From Atherix ibis (Eukaryota > Arthropoda > Insecta > Diptera > Athericidae): a DNA stretch of 64,000 nt. Each line of letters starts with the position of its first letter. Position 1 is the first letter of the stretch. This document shows, piece by piece, positions 31,690 through 42,720 of this stretch. The position numbers and the translations under genes are program-made. The notes under the pieces were generated by a model. It saw nothing but the letters and a program-made list of their open reading frames with translations, was not told where the DNA came from and made no database searches. Location: positions 45,515,667-45,579,666 of the forward strand of contig OY282610.1 in the NCBI GenBank assembly GCA_958298945.1, in the 5' to 3' direction.

Positions 31690-31900
31690 GGACAAAATGA
31701 CCATTTAAAGTCATAGTGGATTACATTATGACAAATACAATGAGCGTTTGCAAAGGATTATTGACTGTAAAAATTTAATTTGACAGAAGTTAAAAGATTT
31801 GGATGAATCCCAAAGTTCAAGTCCGTAGATCCATATAGGTTTAAGTGCTGTATTACGAAAATTGGTCAACAGGAGAGGTCTTGTCGCCAGAAACTACGGC
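31690..31900 (-). pseudogene. jockey LINE relic, C-terminal scrap
   Basis: Minus strand: TALKPIWIYGLELWDSSKSF, then FLQSI, matching the KPIWTYGLELWGS region after the RT. It is collinear with the RT scrap at 33360-33680 on the same strand, so both come from one copy that the mariner at 31908-33232 has separated. Confidence 0.75.
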
Positions 31901-31907
31901 AGCTTGG

Positions 31908-33232
31908 TAGTGTCGGTAAAGATTTTTTTTTTGTAAGTAGCATTATAGACAGGAACATCATATTCCCCTTAAATATAATACTTAATATTCTTCCTCAATA
32001 TAAAACTACATGTTTTTTTTGTAAGTAGCATTATAGACAGGAAAGCCGTCAAAATTTCAGCTCGATCCATAGCGTAAGTCAATTGCTATCGTCGATTAAA
32101 GTTAACGACATTTATTTGTGCATAAAAATGGAAAAAAGCAAGTTTAGGGCTGTCATCAAACATCTCCATTTGAAATGCTTAAGCCCGAAAGATATCAAAG
32201 CCGAGTTGGATGCAGTTCATGGCACATCTGCACCTGTGTTTGCGATGATTTACAATTGGGTGAATGAATTTAAACATGGCCGTTCATCCACAAAAGATGA
32301 ACATCGTTCAGGACGCCCAGTTGAGGTGTCTACTCCTGAAATCATCGACAAAATCCACGATCTGATTTTGAACGATCGGCGAATTAAAATGCGCGAATTA
32401 GTTGAGGCCACGGGCATATCACAAGGTACAGTCGCTTCAATTTTGCATGAAAAATTGTCTGTGAAAAAAATTTCGGCAAGATGGGTGCCGCGTTTGCTTT
32501 CCGAGGAGAATAAGCGCAATCGTGCAGTGGACTCTGAGGCTATGTTGGCACTCTTTCATCGCAATCCTGCCGAATTCCTTCGTCGATATGTCACTGTGGA
32601 CAAAACCTGGATACACTACTACACTCCAGAAACGAAGAGACGGTCATCACAGTGGATTTTCAAGGGTGAACGGGCTCCGAAGAAGACAAAAACTGTGCCA
32701 TCGGCCGGCAAGGTGATGGCCACGGTCTTTTGGGATTCGCAGGGCATCATTTTTATCGACTACTTGGAAAAAGGAAAAACAATAAAAGGAGCATATTACG
32801 CGTCGTTATTGCAACGGTTGAGCGAGGAAATCAAAGAGAAACGCCCCCATCTGAAGAAGAAAAAAATCCCCTTGCATCAGGACAATGCGCGTGTGCACAC
32901 CTGCGCTGTTTCCATGGCCAAAATTGTGGAATTGAGAATGGAATTGTTGCAGCATCCCGCTTATTCACCAGATTTGGCCCCGAGTGACTATTTTCTTTTC
33001 CCCAATCTGAAGAAATGGCTTGGCGGACGACGGTTCACTTCCAACGAGGACGTCATTGCTCAAACGGATGAGTATTTTGCAGAACTTCCGAAATCCTATT
33101 TTTTGGACGGGATCAAAATTTTGGAAAAACGGTTGGAAAAGTGTATAGAGTTAGAAATTGAAAAATAAAATTTTTTTTTTAAAAAAAACAGTTTTTTCCA
33201 TCTTTTTCTAAGGACTTATTGAACGACCCTCG
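31908..33232 (+). mobile_element. irritans mariner, copy C, left TIR missing
   Basis: The right end (ttgaacgaccctcg, TA at 33233-33234) and the coding region match copies A and D. At the left the similarity starts only at tagtgtcggtaaag (31908); the outer ~45 bases with the TIR are absent. A 57-bp foreign stretch flanked by a 31-base direct repeat (gtaagtagcattatagacag at 31933 and 32021) interrupts the 5' untranslated part. Without a left TIR this copy cannot be mobilised, even if its protein works. Confidence 0.92.
32128..33168 (+). CDS. mariner transposase, irritans type, open frame
   Basis: Start at the ATG of MEKSKFRAV (32128), homologous to copy A. 346 residues, uninterrupted. Catalytic Asp 1 is in VTVDKTW (the Glu after it is Lys here), Asp 2 in LHQDNARVH and Asp 3 in SPDLAPSDYFLFP. 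The end is ELEIEK, slightly shorter than copy A through 3' changes. The DETW-to-DKTW change next to a catalytic residue, together with the lost left TIR, suggests this copy is a dead end. It could still be a trans-acting source or interfering protein if transcribed. Confidence 0.93.
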   Translation: MEKSKFRAVIKHLHLKCLSPKDIKAELDAVHGTSAPVFAMIYNWVNEFKHGRSSTKDEHRSGRPVEVSTPEIIDKIHDLILNDRRIKMRELVEATGISQGTVASILHEKLSVKKISARWVPRLLSEENKRNRAVDSEAMLALFHRNPAEFLRRYVTVDKTWIHYYTPETKRRSSQWIFKGERAPKKTKTVPSAGKVMATVFWDSQGIIFIDYLEKGKTIKGAYYASLLQRLSEEIKEKRPHLKKKKIPLHQDNARVHTCAVSMAKIVELRMELLQHPAYSPDLAPSDYFLFPNLKKWLGGRRFTSNEDVIAQTDEYFAELPKSYFLDGIKILEKRLEKCIELEIEK

Positions 33233-33239
33233 TATTAAA

Positions 33240-33690
33240 CAAAACGGTGCATACATGACCTAAATTAGACAATCCGAACCATGCTAAATAAAGTTTTGAA
33301 ATAATATATTTCCTTTTTCCCAAATTTATCTATAAGAAATTTACAATTTATTGATAATTCCGATCTTACATCTGATAGTATAACTAATTGCTGGTGTCGT
33401 CAATTAGGTTCCAATATTTTCTATCATGTGTATGGATTGCAGGTCAATAGTTTGTTAATGTATAGTGCTAAGTAGCAGGTTTTAATTCATAAGGAAATTG
33501 TTGGTGGACGGAACATCGGCAGTATAAATATTGTATACAATGGGACTAACGATGCTACCCTGAGAGATGCCAGCTTCAATAGAAGTACTTGCATTCTGAC
33601 AGATAGGATTTAATTATAAGATAATAGGAAGGAGAAAGGATGCTTCTGATTTTCAATAGAAGTCCAGCATGCCACGTTCTAAGAATGAAA
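33240..33690 (-). pseudogene. jockey LINE relic, RT scrap
   Basis: Minus strand: AGISQGSIVSPIVYNIYT near 33580-33520 (RT motif B), then decayed YLALYINKLLTCNPYT near 33460 (usual YLGL.IDKRLTWN). This is the upstream part of the relic whose downstream part lies at 31690-31900. Confidence 0.78.
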
Positions 33691-33772
33691 TATTAATTAA
33701 GGTCCTCAAGACATACCATATGCGTGGGGCCATAATCTTAAGGTGATTATTTGGTGAATAGATGTTTGTGGG

Positions 33773-36262
33773 GGTGGAACTGCCATCCTTATTAGAAATT
33801 CCTTAAATCATTCCTTCCACTCACAAACTGCCACCGAATCCCTTCAGTCAATAGTTATTACCCTTCAATGTAAATCCTTTACCTTTAACGTTGCATCTGT
33901 TTATTGTCCTCCAAATAAAAAATTAACTCCCATACAATTTGATTCCTTCTTCAAATCAATTGGAAAATCCTTCATCACGGGAGGAGATTATAATGCCAAG
34001 CACCCTAAATGGGGTTGCCGTGTTTCGAATCCCCGAGGAAAGATTCTCCAAAAACTCCTCTCCCATACCACTCTTGAGGTCCTATCTCCTCCCACGCCCA
34101 CATATTGGCCGACCAGTGTCAGAAACCTTCCCGATATTCTAGACTATTTCATAACCACACCCATACATTCCATTAATACTTCCATAGATACACTCCTTGA
34201 CCTGAATTCCGACCATTCCCCTGTTCTCCTAACACTAGACACTTCTCCTTCTTTAAAATCCTATCCTGCCAAACTTGTAAATGGGAAAGTTGATTGGGAC
34301 ATTTTTAGACAAAACTTAGACCAACAGATTCATTTACAACAAAGCCTTAAGAACGTACAAGAAATAGACGATGCCGTAACCGACTTGACTGTTTGCATAC
34401 AGAACTCAATCACTAACGCCCACATAACTCATAACAAACCAACCATACGAGAACATGACTATAATCTTCCGCAAAAAATTCGCAGCTTGATAAGCGAGAA
34501 ACGTCGAGCCAGGGCCCAGTGGCAACGTTCAAGAATGCCAAATGAGAAGAAAAAACTGAACCAACTACAACGAGAACTGAAACAAGAAATAATTAATTAT
34601 AACAACGAACGATTTACTCAATACACAGAATCACTGACAACTAATAAATCACTCTGGACAGCTACCCGACGAATTCTCAAATACAAAACAGCTACACACC
34701 CGCTCCGGAATACCGACGGAACCTGGGCAAAAACAGATAAACAGAAAGCCGACATCTTCGGCAAACACTTAGAAAACATCTTTAAGCCTCACGAAGATGT
34801 CCAAGACATTCTGCATGACGAACAAATATTCCGACAAATATCAACTCAGTTGCCCATAAGTCCACCTCCTAAGTTTTTCACTCCTTCCGAAGTTAAATTC
34901 ACAATAGAACACCTTTCCAATAAAAAAGCCCCAGGATATGACCTAATAACTTCAGAAATCCTGAAACAAATTTCCAAAAAAACCCTCGTCCTTATAACCT
35001 ATATTTATAATAGTATCCTCCGCACATCATTTTTTCCTTCCCTGTGGAAGTTTTCCATAATTAAGATGATCCCAAAACCCAATAAGCCCAAAAATTTTCC
35101 TACCTCATATAGACCTAAGCCTCCTTCCCATGTTATCAAAAATCCTAGAAAAATTAATCCTAAAACGCCTTTATCCCATTTTTGAAACCGAGGGTGTCAT
35201 TCCTCAGCATCAGTTTGGATTTCGACCTGAGCATTCCACTATCCAGCAGTGTCATCGCGTAGTCGACTACATAGCGTGTTCGCTAGAGCGAAAGGAATAC
35301 TGCCCAGGCGTGTTTCTTGACATTTCGCATGCTTTCGACCGTGTATGGCACCCTGGATTGCTTTGGAAGTTGCAGCGAGTCCTACCCTCGAGTTATTTCC
35401 ACATCCTTAAATCTTATCTCTCAGACCGATATTTTCAGGTAGCTGAAAATATGGAGTACTCTGACATTTATCCAATTTCCGCCGGTGTCCCCCAAGGAAG
35501 TATCCTAGGTCCTATCCTATATAACATTTATACCCATGACATTCCTTGCCACAACAACATCCTAACCGCAATATATGCTGACGATACAGCCATCCTGACA
35601 CATCACAAAGATCCACAGCCATTAGTATCCTTCAGAACCATATCCACTCCTTAGAAACTTGGTTCAAAAGGTGGAGAGTGAAGGTAAATGAGCAAAAATC
35701 TGCTCATGTAACTTTCACACTCTGCCGAGAACAAATTCCCGACATAACCCTAAACGGCAGTATTATTCCACAAAAAAATAGCGTACGTTACCTTGGACTT
35801 ATATTCGACAAACGGTTAACCTGGAACCTTCATACGAAAACTAAAAGACGTGAACTTAACGGACGATACAAACAATTCTTACGTCTCCTAGACAGTAAAT
35901 CGAAACTTACAACAACAAGTAAACTATTACTGTACAATACGGTTCTGAAACCAATATGGACATATGGTCTAGAACTTTGGGGTTCGACTAAGCATTCCAA
36001 CTCCCTTCCAATCCAATCCCTACAATCCCGAATCCTTCGTAAAATTGTCAATGCCCCCTTTTATGTGCGAAACACTGTTATCCACCGTGACCTAAATGTT
36101 CCATTTGTTCGTGAACTATGCATCTCCCGATATAAAAAATTCCATTCGCACCTATCCTTCCACCCTAATCCTTTAGGAAGGGAACTTTTCACTCCCACCC
36201 TTCCAGTATACACCCATCGACGTTTAAAACGGCGATGGCCGAGAGATTATTTAAAATTATAA
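33773..36262 (+). pseudogene. jockey LINE ORF2: endonuclease-reverse transcriptase, two frameshifts
   Basis: Open from 33773 to 35185: APE-type endonuclease C-terminal part with TGGDYNAKHPKWGCR and the SDHSPVLL motif (~34215), then the linker and RT block NKKAPGYDLITSEIL. A 2-bp loss near 35118 (SYRP then shift) moves the frame to 35130-35654: HQFGFRPEHST, GVFLDISHAFDRVWHPGL (first RT Asp), AGVPQGSILGP and IYADDTAIL (catalytic YADD). A 4-bp loss near 35610 moves it again to 35650-36262: RYLGLIFDKRLTWN, KPIWTYGLELWGSTKH, ending RRWPRDYLKL. It encodes the nicking and reverse-transcription enzyme of the element but is inactive as it stands. Confidence 0.95.
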
Positions 36263-36405
36263 AATAAAATTACCCTGTTCTGAGGTAACATCGATGGGTG
36301 TTTTCCTCCACATGTCTTCATGTCCTTGTATATTCCCATAAAAAATCTGCTTGTTACTAGCATAAGTAGTTGTAGATATCATTTAAAATAAAAAAAAAAA
36401 AAAAA
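33773..36405 (+). mobile_element. jockey-clade LINE, longest copy, 5'-truncated, with TSD
   Basis: A 13-bp exact target-site duplication, agatgtttgtggg, at 33760-33772 and 36406-36418. The 3' end is an A-tract after the shared catcgatgggtgt tail. The 5' truncation falls inside the endonuclease domain, so ORF1 and the endonuclease N-terminus are missing. Same family as 12700-13733 and the older 57640-59400 copy. Confidence 0.96.
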
Positions 36406-36418
36406 AGATGTTTGTGGG

Positions 36419-36781
36419 AAGTAAAGAAGTTTGATTCCGTGTGAATAATAATACTCTATACGAAATCTAACTTCCATTGCAAAAAGGTAAGAAAATAGAG
36501 CTAAGAAAAGAATTGGATGGATTAAGTAGCCTTTAAAAGGGAATAAATATACTAAAAAAAAAAATTGTACTAAATAGGTTAGCAAAAAGAGAATTTTGGC
36601 TGAGAGCAGTAGACTATTTAATTTCCTTGCCCAAAATTTTCAATTAGATGTCGAATAAACTGATAGCTTGGCTGTAGTAGGGCAATCTGAAATAAGAAAT
36701 TACTCATTATTAGACCAGTTTGTTTGTAATGTTTGCAAATAATTGGAATTACTGGCTTCCTTATAAGAAGATCTTCTTATA
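36419..36781. other. short AT-rich stretch, no gene seen
   Basis: No feature recognised between the LINE and the following DNA transposon. Confidence 0.6.
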
Positions 36782-37912
36782 CAGGGTGCGTTTTATATTC
36801 TAGGTCGAAGTTTTTTTAAAAATAACTTTTAAATGTAATTTAATTTTATATTTTATATTTTATTGATTGATTATATGATCTTTAGTATTATATATGGAAT
36901 ATGATGTTGGTCAAATACCTCCCTCTAGCCGCGTCGCAAAAACAAGCTATTTTAAGCATATTTTTCATAATATTTTCGCAGACTACTGGTGCTATTTCAG
37001 CAATTTCGTTTAGAATATTGTCCTTAAGCATCGAGGCTATGGCTGGTTTCTTAGGGTACATATTTTTCTTTAAGTACCCCTATATGAAGTCAGGGGAGCA
37101 TGCGGTCCAGTAGATATCACCACTTTTTGACATTATTCGTCCGGGAAAAATTTCTCTCGAAATTTGCATTGTAGTTGTATGTGATTTGGCACCCTCTTAT
37201 CGGAACCACATGTTCTGTAGGCTTAATTGATCCAATTACAGTCACCAGTAACTGTTACAGCATTGTCTCCAGCATCCTCAAGCAAATATGGCAAAATGAT
37301 CTGCCGGTTTAAATGTAGCACCATACGAGGGTTTAGTGGGCTTTGGTGTATCAGTTGAGGGTTTTCAGAGCCCCAATAGTGACTATTTTATTTATTAACA
37401 AAGCCAGCCAAGTCGAAGTATGCTTCGCTGCTCATAATGATTTTTTGCCAAAAATGCTGGTCGTCTAAACCGAGCTGTAACACTCGAGCACTCTAGTATA
37501 GCAGCCGTTAATGGTCATTTGCTTGGAGCTATTGTATCAATTGAATTTTATACGGGTAAAAAAACAAATGTTTTTCGAAAAGTTTTAAAAAACATGATTG
37601 GAGATATTACCAATTCTTGTGCACGGCATCGATGAGAGGTACCCGGATTATCAGCAATACTCTACCTTACTGCATCAAGCTTTCTAGGTGTACAATGTCT
37701 TATTTGTCGTCCACTCTTCGCTTTATCTCTCAGTGTATGCGTATTTTCAAAATTATTTATTACACGCTGAATGGTTGACTTGCTCGGCATATGATAAATA
37801 TAATAAATTATTATCGATGATTGTCTACAGCTGTCAAATGCTAACAGACAAATATTATCCAAACCAAAATGGCGGCTAAATAAAATAAATCTGGAACATA
37901 AGAAACACCCTG
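36782..37912 (-). mobile_element. IS630/Tc1-like element with CAGGGTG ends
   Basis: TIRs start cagggtgcgttttatattc at 36782 and cagggtgtttcttatgttcc on the other strand ending at 37912. TA lies at 36780-36781 and 37913-37914. 1131 bp. This is the only copy of the DLTPLD transposase group here whose ends can be fixed. Confidence 0.9.
36895..37860 (-). pseudogene. IS630/Tc1-like transposase, broken
   Basis: N-terminus, minus strand, 37790-37662: MPSKSTIQRVINNFENTHTLR, then KSGRQIRHCTPRKLDAVR, the helix-turn-helix and linker region. The middle is decayed (EDAGDNAVTVTGD at ~37250). C-terminus 37110-36905: GYLKKNMYPKKPAIASMLKD, then ILNEIAEIAPVVCENI, ending ARGRYLTNIIFHI, matching the family end (RGGHL.D..FHT). 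Numerous frameshifts and the loss of the central acidic blocks make it inactive. Confidence 0.87.
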
Positions 37913-37914
37913 TA

Positions 37915-39167
37915 TATTCTAGAATCTATTGATGCAATCAATCCAGTAATGAACCATTGAAAAGACCAATAATAGTATTGACAACAGCAAGGAAGTTCGT
38001 AAAAATTAACTTGTTTTAGTTAAACGTGAGGTCGTTAGAAATTGTGGCATCCATTTTAATAGCGCCCCTAATTCACCAGCGTTTAATGCAATTTTGCTTG
38101 ATAAAACGTCACATTGACATTTCTTACAATTATTTTCTATCTGCCTGTTAAAAGTATTATTGAATTGTGCAGTTTTATTTAAATTTTAATAAAAAATATC
38201 TAATATATTAAATAATTTTAGAATGTGTAAAAATATGAATATGTTAAGCAAACAATTTTTTTATAAAAATTTTTTTAACCCTTGTTTTAAATGTTGATTA
38301 ATTTTTATAAATAGAAAAAATTTCTCAACAATTTTAATAGCCAAATTGGATAATATTGAAAAGCTCTTTTTTCAATTTATTTGAGCAATTAATTAAATTA
38401 TTATAAGACTGATATTTTGATATTATTAACATATTCTTTTCAATCACTATAATCAATATCTGATTATTTATTCGGCTGGTTCAATTTTGATGTAAAATTA
38501 TGGTAAATTTAATTTTAATTGAATAATACAACAGGTTAATTGATAAGGATATGTGCTTGTAAAAGGTAAATATACAGTTCTTTCGGGTAATCAAAGGATT
38601 CCATTTAAATACCTACTCGTATTTCAAAATAGCCATAAACAGTCAATGTATGTATTTACTTCAATATACATATTATGCATACATTAACAGATGTTTGTTA
38701 ATATAAATATAGATATGTTTAATCATTTTATTCAGGATAGCTCATATAAACTAAGTACTCTTAATTCTGTTGGATTTGAAATTTTATTATGATATAAAAT
38801 AAAATGGATTGTGCTTAAGTATCAGTTACGGCAACACTTATGCTTTTAATATTATTATTATTATGATTATGAATACAAAATAAGAAAGGATTTGCTATCG
38901 AATTAAATGAGATAAAGTTGTTGTTTTTTTTGTTGAAAAAAAACATATACCTTTTTATAATATTATCCGTTTTAGAGTTTATTTGAAATAAAAGATGCGT
39001 AAAATTGGTTTATACAATATAATTGAAAAGATTACTAAAAGAAGATTTTAACATTATGCGGTATTATTTATATAATTTGTATATTTTTCTGGAGTTTAAT
39101 TAAATTTTCTTTGGTCAAATAAATTGAAAAAAATATATTAAAATTGAATTTATTAAGGTTCGTTGAC
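37915..39167. other. AT-rich stretch, no gene seen
   Basis: No coding signal. Contains short ATT-repeat tracts near 38850-38870. Confidence 0.6.
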
Positions 39168-39169
39168 TA

Positions 39170-40462
39170 CGAGGGTCGTTCAATAAGTCCTTAGAAAATC
39201 CAAGAAATTGCGCTTGTAGTATCGGTAAAGATTTTTTTTGTAACTAGCATTAACGACAGAAAAGCTGTCAAAATTTCAGCTCGATCCATAGCGTAGGTCA
39301 ATTTCAATCGTCGATTAAAGTTAACGACTTTTATTTGTGCATAACAATGGAAAAAAGCGAGTTTAGGGCTGTCATCAAACATCTCCATTTGAAAGGCTTA
39401 AGCCCGAAAGAAATCAAAGCCGAGTTGGATGCAGTTCATGGCACATCTGCACCTGTGTTTGCGATGGTTTACAATTGGGTGAATGAATTTAAACGTGGCC
39501 GTTCATCCACAAAAGATAAACATCGTTCAGGACGCCCAGTTGAGGTGTCTACTCCTGAAATCATCGACAAAATCCACGATCTGATTTTGAACGATCGGCG
39601 AATTAAAGTGCGCGAATTAGTTGAGGCCACGGGCATATCACAAGGTACAGTCGCTTCAATTTTGCATGAAAAATTGTCTGTGAAAAAAATTTCGGCAAGA
39701 TGGGTGCCGCGTTTGCTCTCAGAGGAGAATAAGCGCAATCGTGTAGTGGACTCTGAGGCTATGTTGGCACTCTTTCATCGCAATCCTGCCGAATTCCTTC
39801 ATCGATATGTCACTGTGGACGAAACCTGGATACACTACTACACTCCAGAAACGAAGAGACAGTCATCACAGTGGATATTCAAGGGTGAACGGGCTCCGAA
39901 GAAGGCAAAAACTGTGCCATCGGCCGGCAAGGTGATGGCCACGGTCTTTTTGGATTCGCAGGGCATCATTTTTATCGACTACTTGGAAAAAGGAAAAACA
40001 ATAACAGGAGCGTATTACGCGTCGTTATTACAACGGTTGAGTGAGGAAATCAAAGAGAAACGCCCCCATCTGAAGAAGAAAAAAATCCTCTTGCATCAGG
40101 ACAATGCGCGTGTGCACACCTGCGCTGTTTCCATGGCCAAAATTGTGGAATTGAGAATGGAATTGTTGCAGCATCCCGCTTATTCACCAGATTTAGCCTC
40201 GAGTGACTATTTTCTTTTCCCCAATCTGAAGAAATGGCTTGGCGGACGACGGTTCACTTCCAACGAGGACGTCATTGCTCAAACGGATGAGTATTTTGCA
40301 GAACTTCCGAAATCCTATTTTTTGGACGGGATAAAAATTTTGGACAAACGGTTGGAAAAGTGTATAGAGCTAAAAGGAGATTATGTTGAAAAATAAAAAA
40401 ATTTTCTTTAAAAAAACAGTTTTTTTCCATTAGAAAACTAAGGATTTATTGAACGACCCTCG
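39170..40462 (+). mobile_element. full-length irritans mariner, copy D
   Basis: 1293 bp. TA at 39168-39169 and 40463-40464. Ends cgagggtcgttcaataag on both strands with one mismatch soon after (aagtcc/aaatcc). Complete transposase frame. Together with copy A the best candidate for a recently active element. Confidence 0.96.
39347..40396 (+). CDS. mariner transposase, irritans type, intact frame
   Basis: ATG of MEKSEFRAV at 39347; 349 residues ending ELKGDYVEK, the usual irritans C-terminus (Himar1 ends EGNYVE). Catalytic Asp residues are all present: VTVDETW, LLHQDNARVH, SPDLASSDYFLFP. Two changes at otherwise conserved places may weaken it: FLDSQG in place of FWDSQG, and LASSDY in place of LAPSDY. 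The frame is otherwise nearly identical to copy A. Confidence 0.96.
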   Translation: MEKSEFRAVIKHLHLKGLSPKEIKAELDAVHGTSAPVFAMVYNWVNEFKRGRSSTKDKHRSGRPVEVSTPEIIDKIHDLILNDRRIKVRELVEATGISQGTVASILHEKLSVKKISARWVPRLLSEENKRNRVVDSEAMLALFHRNPAEFLHRYVTVDETWIHYYTPETKRQSSQWIFKGERAPKKAKTVPSAGKVMATVFLDSQGIIFIDYLEKGKTITGAYYASLLQRLSEEIKEKRPHLKKKKILLHQDNARVHTCAVSMAKIVELRMELLQHPAYSPDLASSDYFLFPNLKKWLGGRRFTSNEDVIAQTDEYFAELPKSYFLDGIKILDKRLEKCIELKGDYVEK

Positions 40463-40464
40463 TA

Positions 40465-42280
40465 TTATTATAGAATCAAGTTTTAGACGACAATTCAATT
40501 TGTTATGAGCTATAATATTTGTTGCAGTCTTTATAGTTTCAAAAAAAATATTTTTTTTTATTTTAGTTTGTTTATAATTTTTGCACTATTAAAAATTACT
40601 ACTAATAGGCTTAAGAATAATCAACAGTTCTTATAGTTGGATTGCACAGAGTAATCAAATGGGATTTACGTGTTATCATTGCAGGATATATGAATTAATT
40701 GTAGTTATTGACAAAATGTTATTGATTACTGAATCAACAAATCTAAGCTGTACTTAACATCTAAATTTTGTGGTACAATAATTTATTGGCATAGCGTACA
40801 AAATTGCCTACCAAATAGTATACTATCTATAGTATGCCAGTTAAATTTATGCTGATTGAATATGTTTCCTTTTTTCAGAAAATTTACGCCTATCGATAAC
40901 AAAAAAATATCGTTTTCAACAATCTTAAAAAGATTCATTTTAGATTCTTCTAATTTGATTTATAAAAAATAATAAAACAATGTACAAATAAATTTTTAAT
41001 GGTACAATTTATCATTGAGGATAGGCAATATTGATTAAACTTTCAACAATCGTTTGAGCAGATTTTTTTGGTTTTGATTAATTAAAGATCGCTTCTTTAA
41101 AAGTAGAAATTTGTTTAATTCATCTATTTATGACTAAGACGATTTGTTGCTTCAATTTTACTATTAATTTTTTGATAATGGCATCATTTAAAAATAATAG
41201 CGTAATGAATTTTTCATTATTACCAGATGGTATTTATTTCCACTATCATAAAACATCAGGAATTAAATATCCTGATCGTAAAAGTTATGTTCTTTTTTTT
41301 TATAAATTTGAACTGGTAGATGTACAAAAATCCATAAATAATATTAAGATACTTTTATGCATTCTATTGTATAAAAGGATGAATATATTGTATATATATA
41401 TATATTTTGGTTATTATGGGAAAAGTTTAAATACTTTTGTTATGTCTTATTTTGAATTTGCATTTGTTTATTAATATTGTTTAAGATAATTCGCATAAAT
41501 TATTTTTGTATATTTTCTAATTTATAAAATTTTTTTTACAATACCATAAATAGAAATTTTTCCAGCACGTTTTCGATGATAAATAAATTAAATAAGTAGA
41601 TGCGAACAAAACGCACTTTTGACAGTATCTGGCATACTGACTTTTTTTGCAGATTCAAGAAAGTGATTTTTTCTACTTAATAGGCCGTATTCTACTTAAT
41701 AGGCCGTAGTTCTCAAGGTAGTATAATTGTTTCAATTCTTTACAATGTCTTTTATGATATCAACATAAGTTGATGGTATGGCTACCTCATTAGAAACCTA
41801 AAAATATATACACAAAAGTGCCTTATAAAGTAGAGCATCAAATTCAATGCCGTACCGGAGAACAGCGTTCATATTATAGTAAATTTTTGCCACAAAAATT
41901 TACCTTATTTAAATATTTATAGCTATTCAATTCTAGAAAATACTCTTTTCCGTTCGTAAGATTGCTGATCCAAATATGCCTTTTTTTAATGGATTATATA
42001 TTTGTCATTATAAAATATTACATGTTCGTGCCTATAATCCTTTTCTCTATCAATTTTCATCTGCTACGTTTCTCATAAAAACCGTCTACACCTTAAGGAC
42101 AATAGTGTGAAGATTTTTTGAAACTTTGAAATAAACCTACTAAAGTAGAGTAGTAGCGTTGGATATTTACTCCTTTTTGTAATTTTAAAATTCCTTAAAA
42201 TATATTATTAAAAAATCTGCTTGTAGTTGTTAATATCAATGAAATAAATTTTCAAAATAATATAAGCTGCTACTATACAG
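40465..42280. other. AT-rich stretch, no clear gene
   Basis: An open frame at 41130-41474 (114 codons) is I/F/Y/K-rich with no domain and is probably chance. A 19-bp tandem duplication (ttctacttaataggccgta) is at 41671-41708. Confidence 0.55.
41671..41708. repeat. 19-bp tandem duplication
   Basis: Two exact adjacent copies of ttctacttaataggccgta (41671-41689 and 41690-41708). Confidence 0.95.
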
Positions 42281-42720
42281 GATACTAGTCTTATCAGTCC
42301 TTATGTATTCTTCGAAAACTTTGGGTTCTCAGAAAAAATCATTGCAAACACTTGTCCGTATTCGAAAGGAGGATACTTTAATTTATTTTTGGCCCTCTAC
42401 ATGGAGATCCTTGGAATTATTTACAGAGCCTATTTAACGACGATATCCTGTAGCGTTACTGTGACCAACCATTGTTGATAAAATTAAGCTCAACAGAATG
42501 TGATGGGATAGATACTTAATCCGTAGTGATGAGAAAGGTCTTGCCGAGAAAGTCTACAGTAGCTCCATTTATGGTCCCAGAAGATAAGAAAGGGCCTACC
42601 CTTCTCGGTAGAGTGACAGCATTAGACAGGACACCAAAACATGCTGGGAGTGTCGAACAGCTCAAACTTAGAACGTCTAGAGTTCTTTAGCTCAGCACAC
42701 CCAGACCGTACTCCCAAATA
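42280..42720 (+). pseudogene. LINE ORF2 C-terminal tail (third LINE type)
   Basis: Decayed plus-strand frame: VLMYSSKTLGSQKKSLQTLVR, a gap, then KLNRMRWDRYLIRSDEKGLA, EKVYSSSIYGPRR and SDSIRQDTK. These match the common metazoan LINE tail pattern VL.YG.E.W...., RLRWLGHV.RM....L..KV, and GRP..RW.D.V..D...LGV. It ends with atgctgggagtgtcgaac, also found inverted at 50225-50410. Clade not certain (RTE/CR1-like wording). Confidence 0.78.

Noticed and set aside
41130..41474. 114-codon open frame
   Set aside because: Low-complexity, F/I/Y/K-rich, no domain, includes a tatata run; probably chance.
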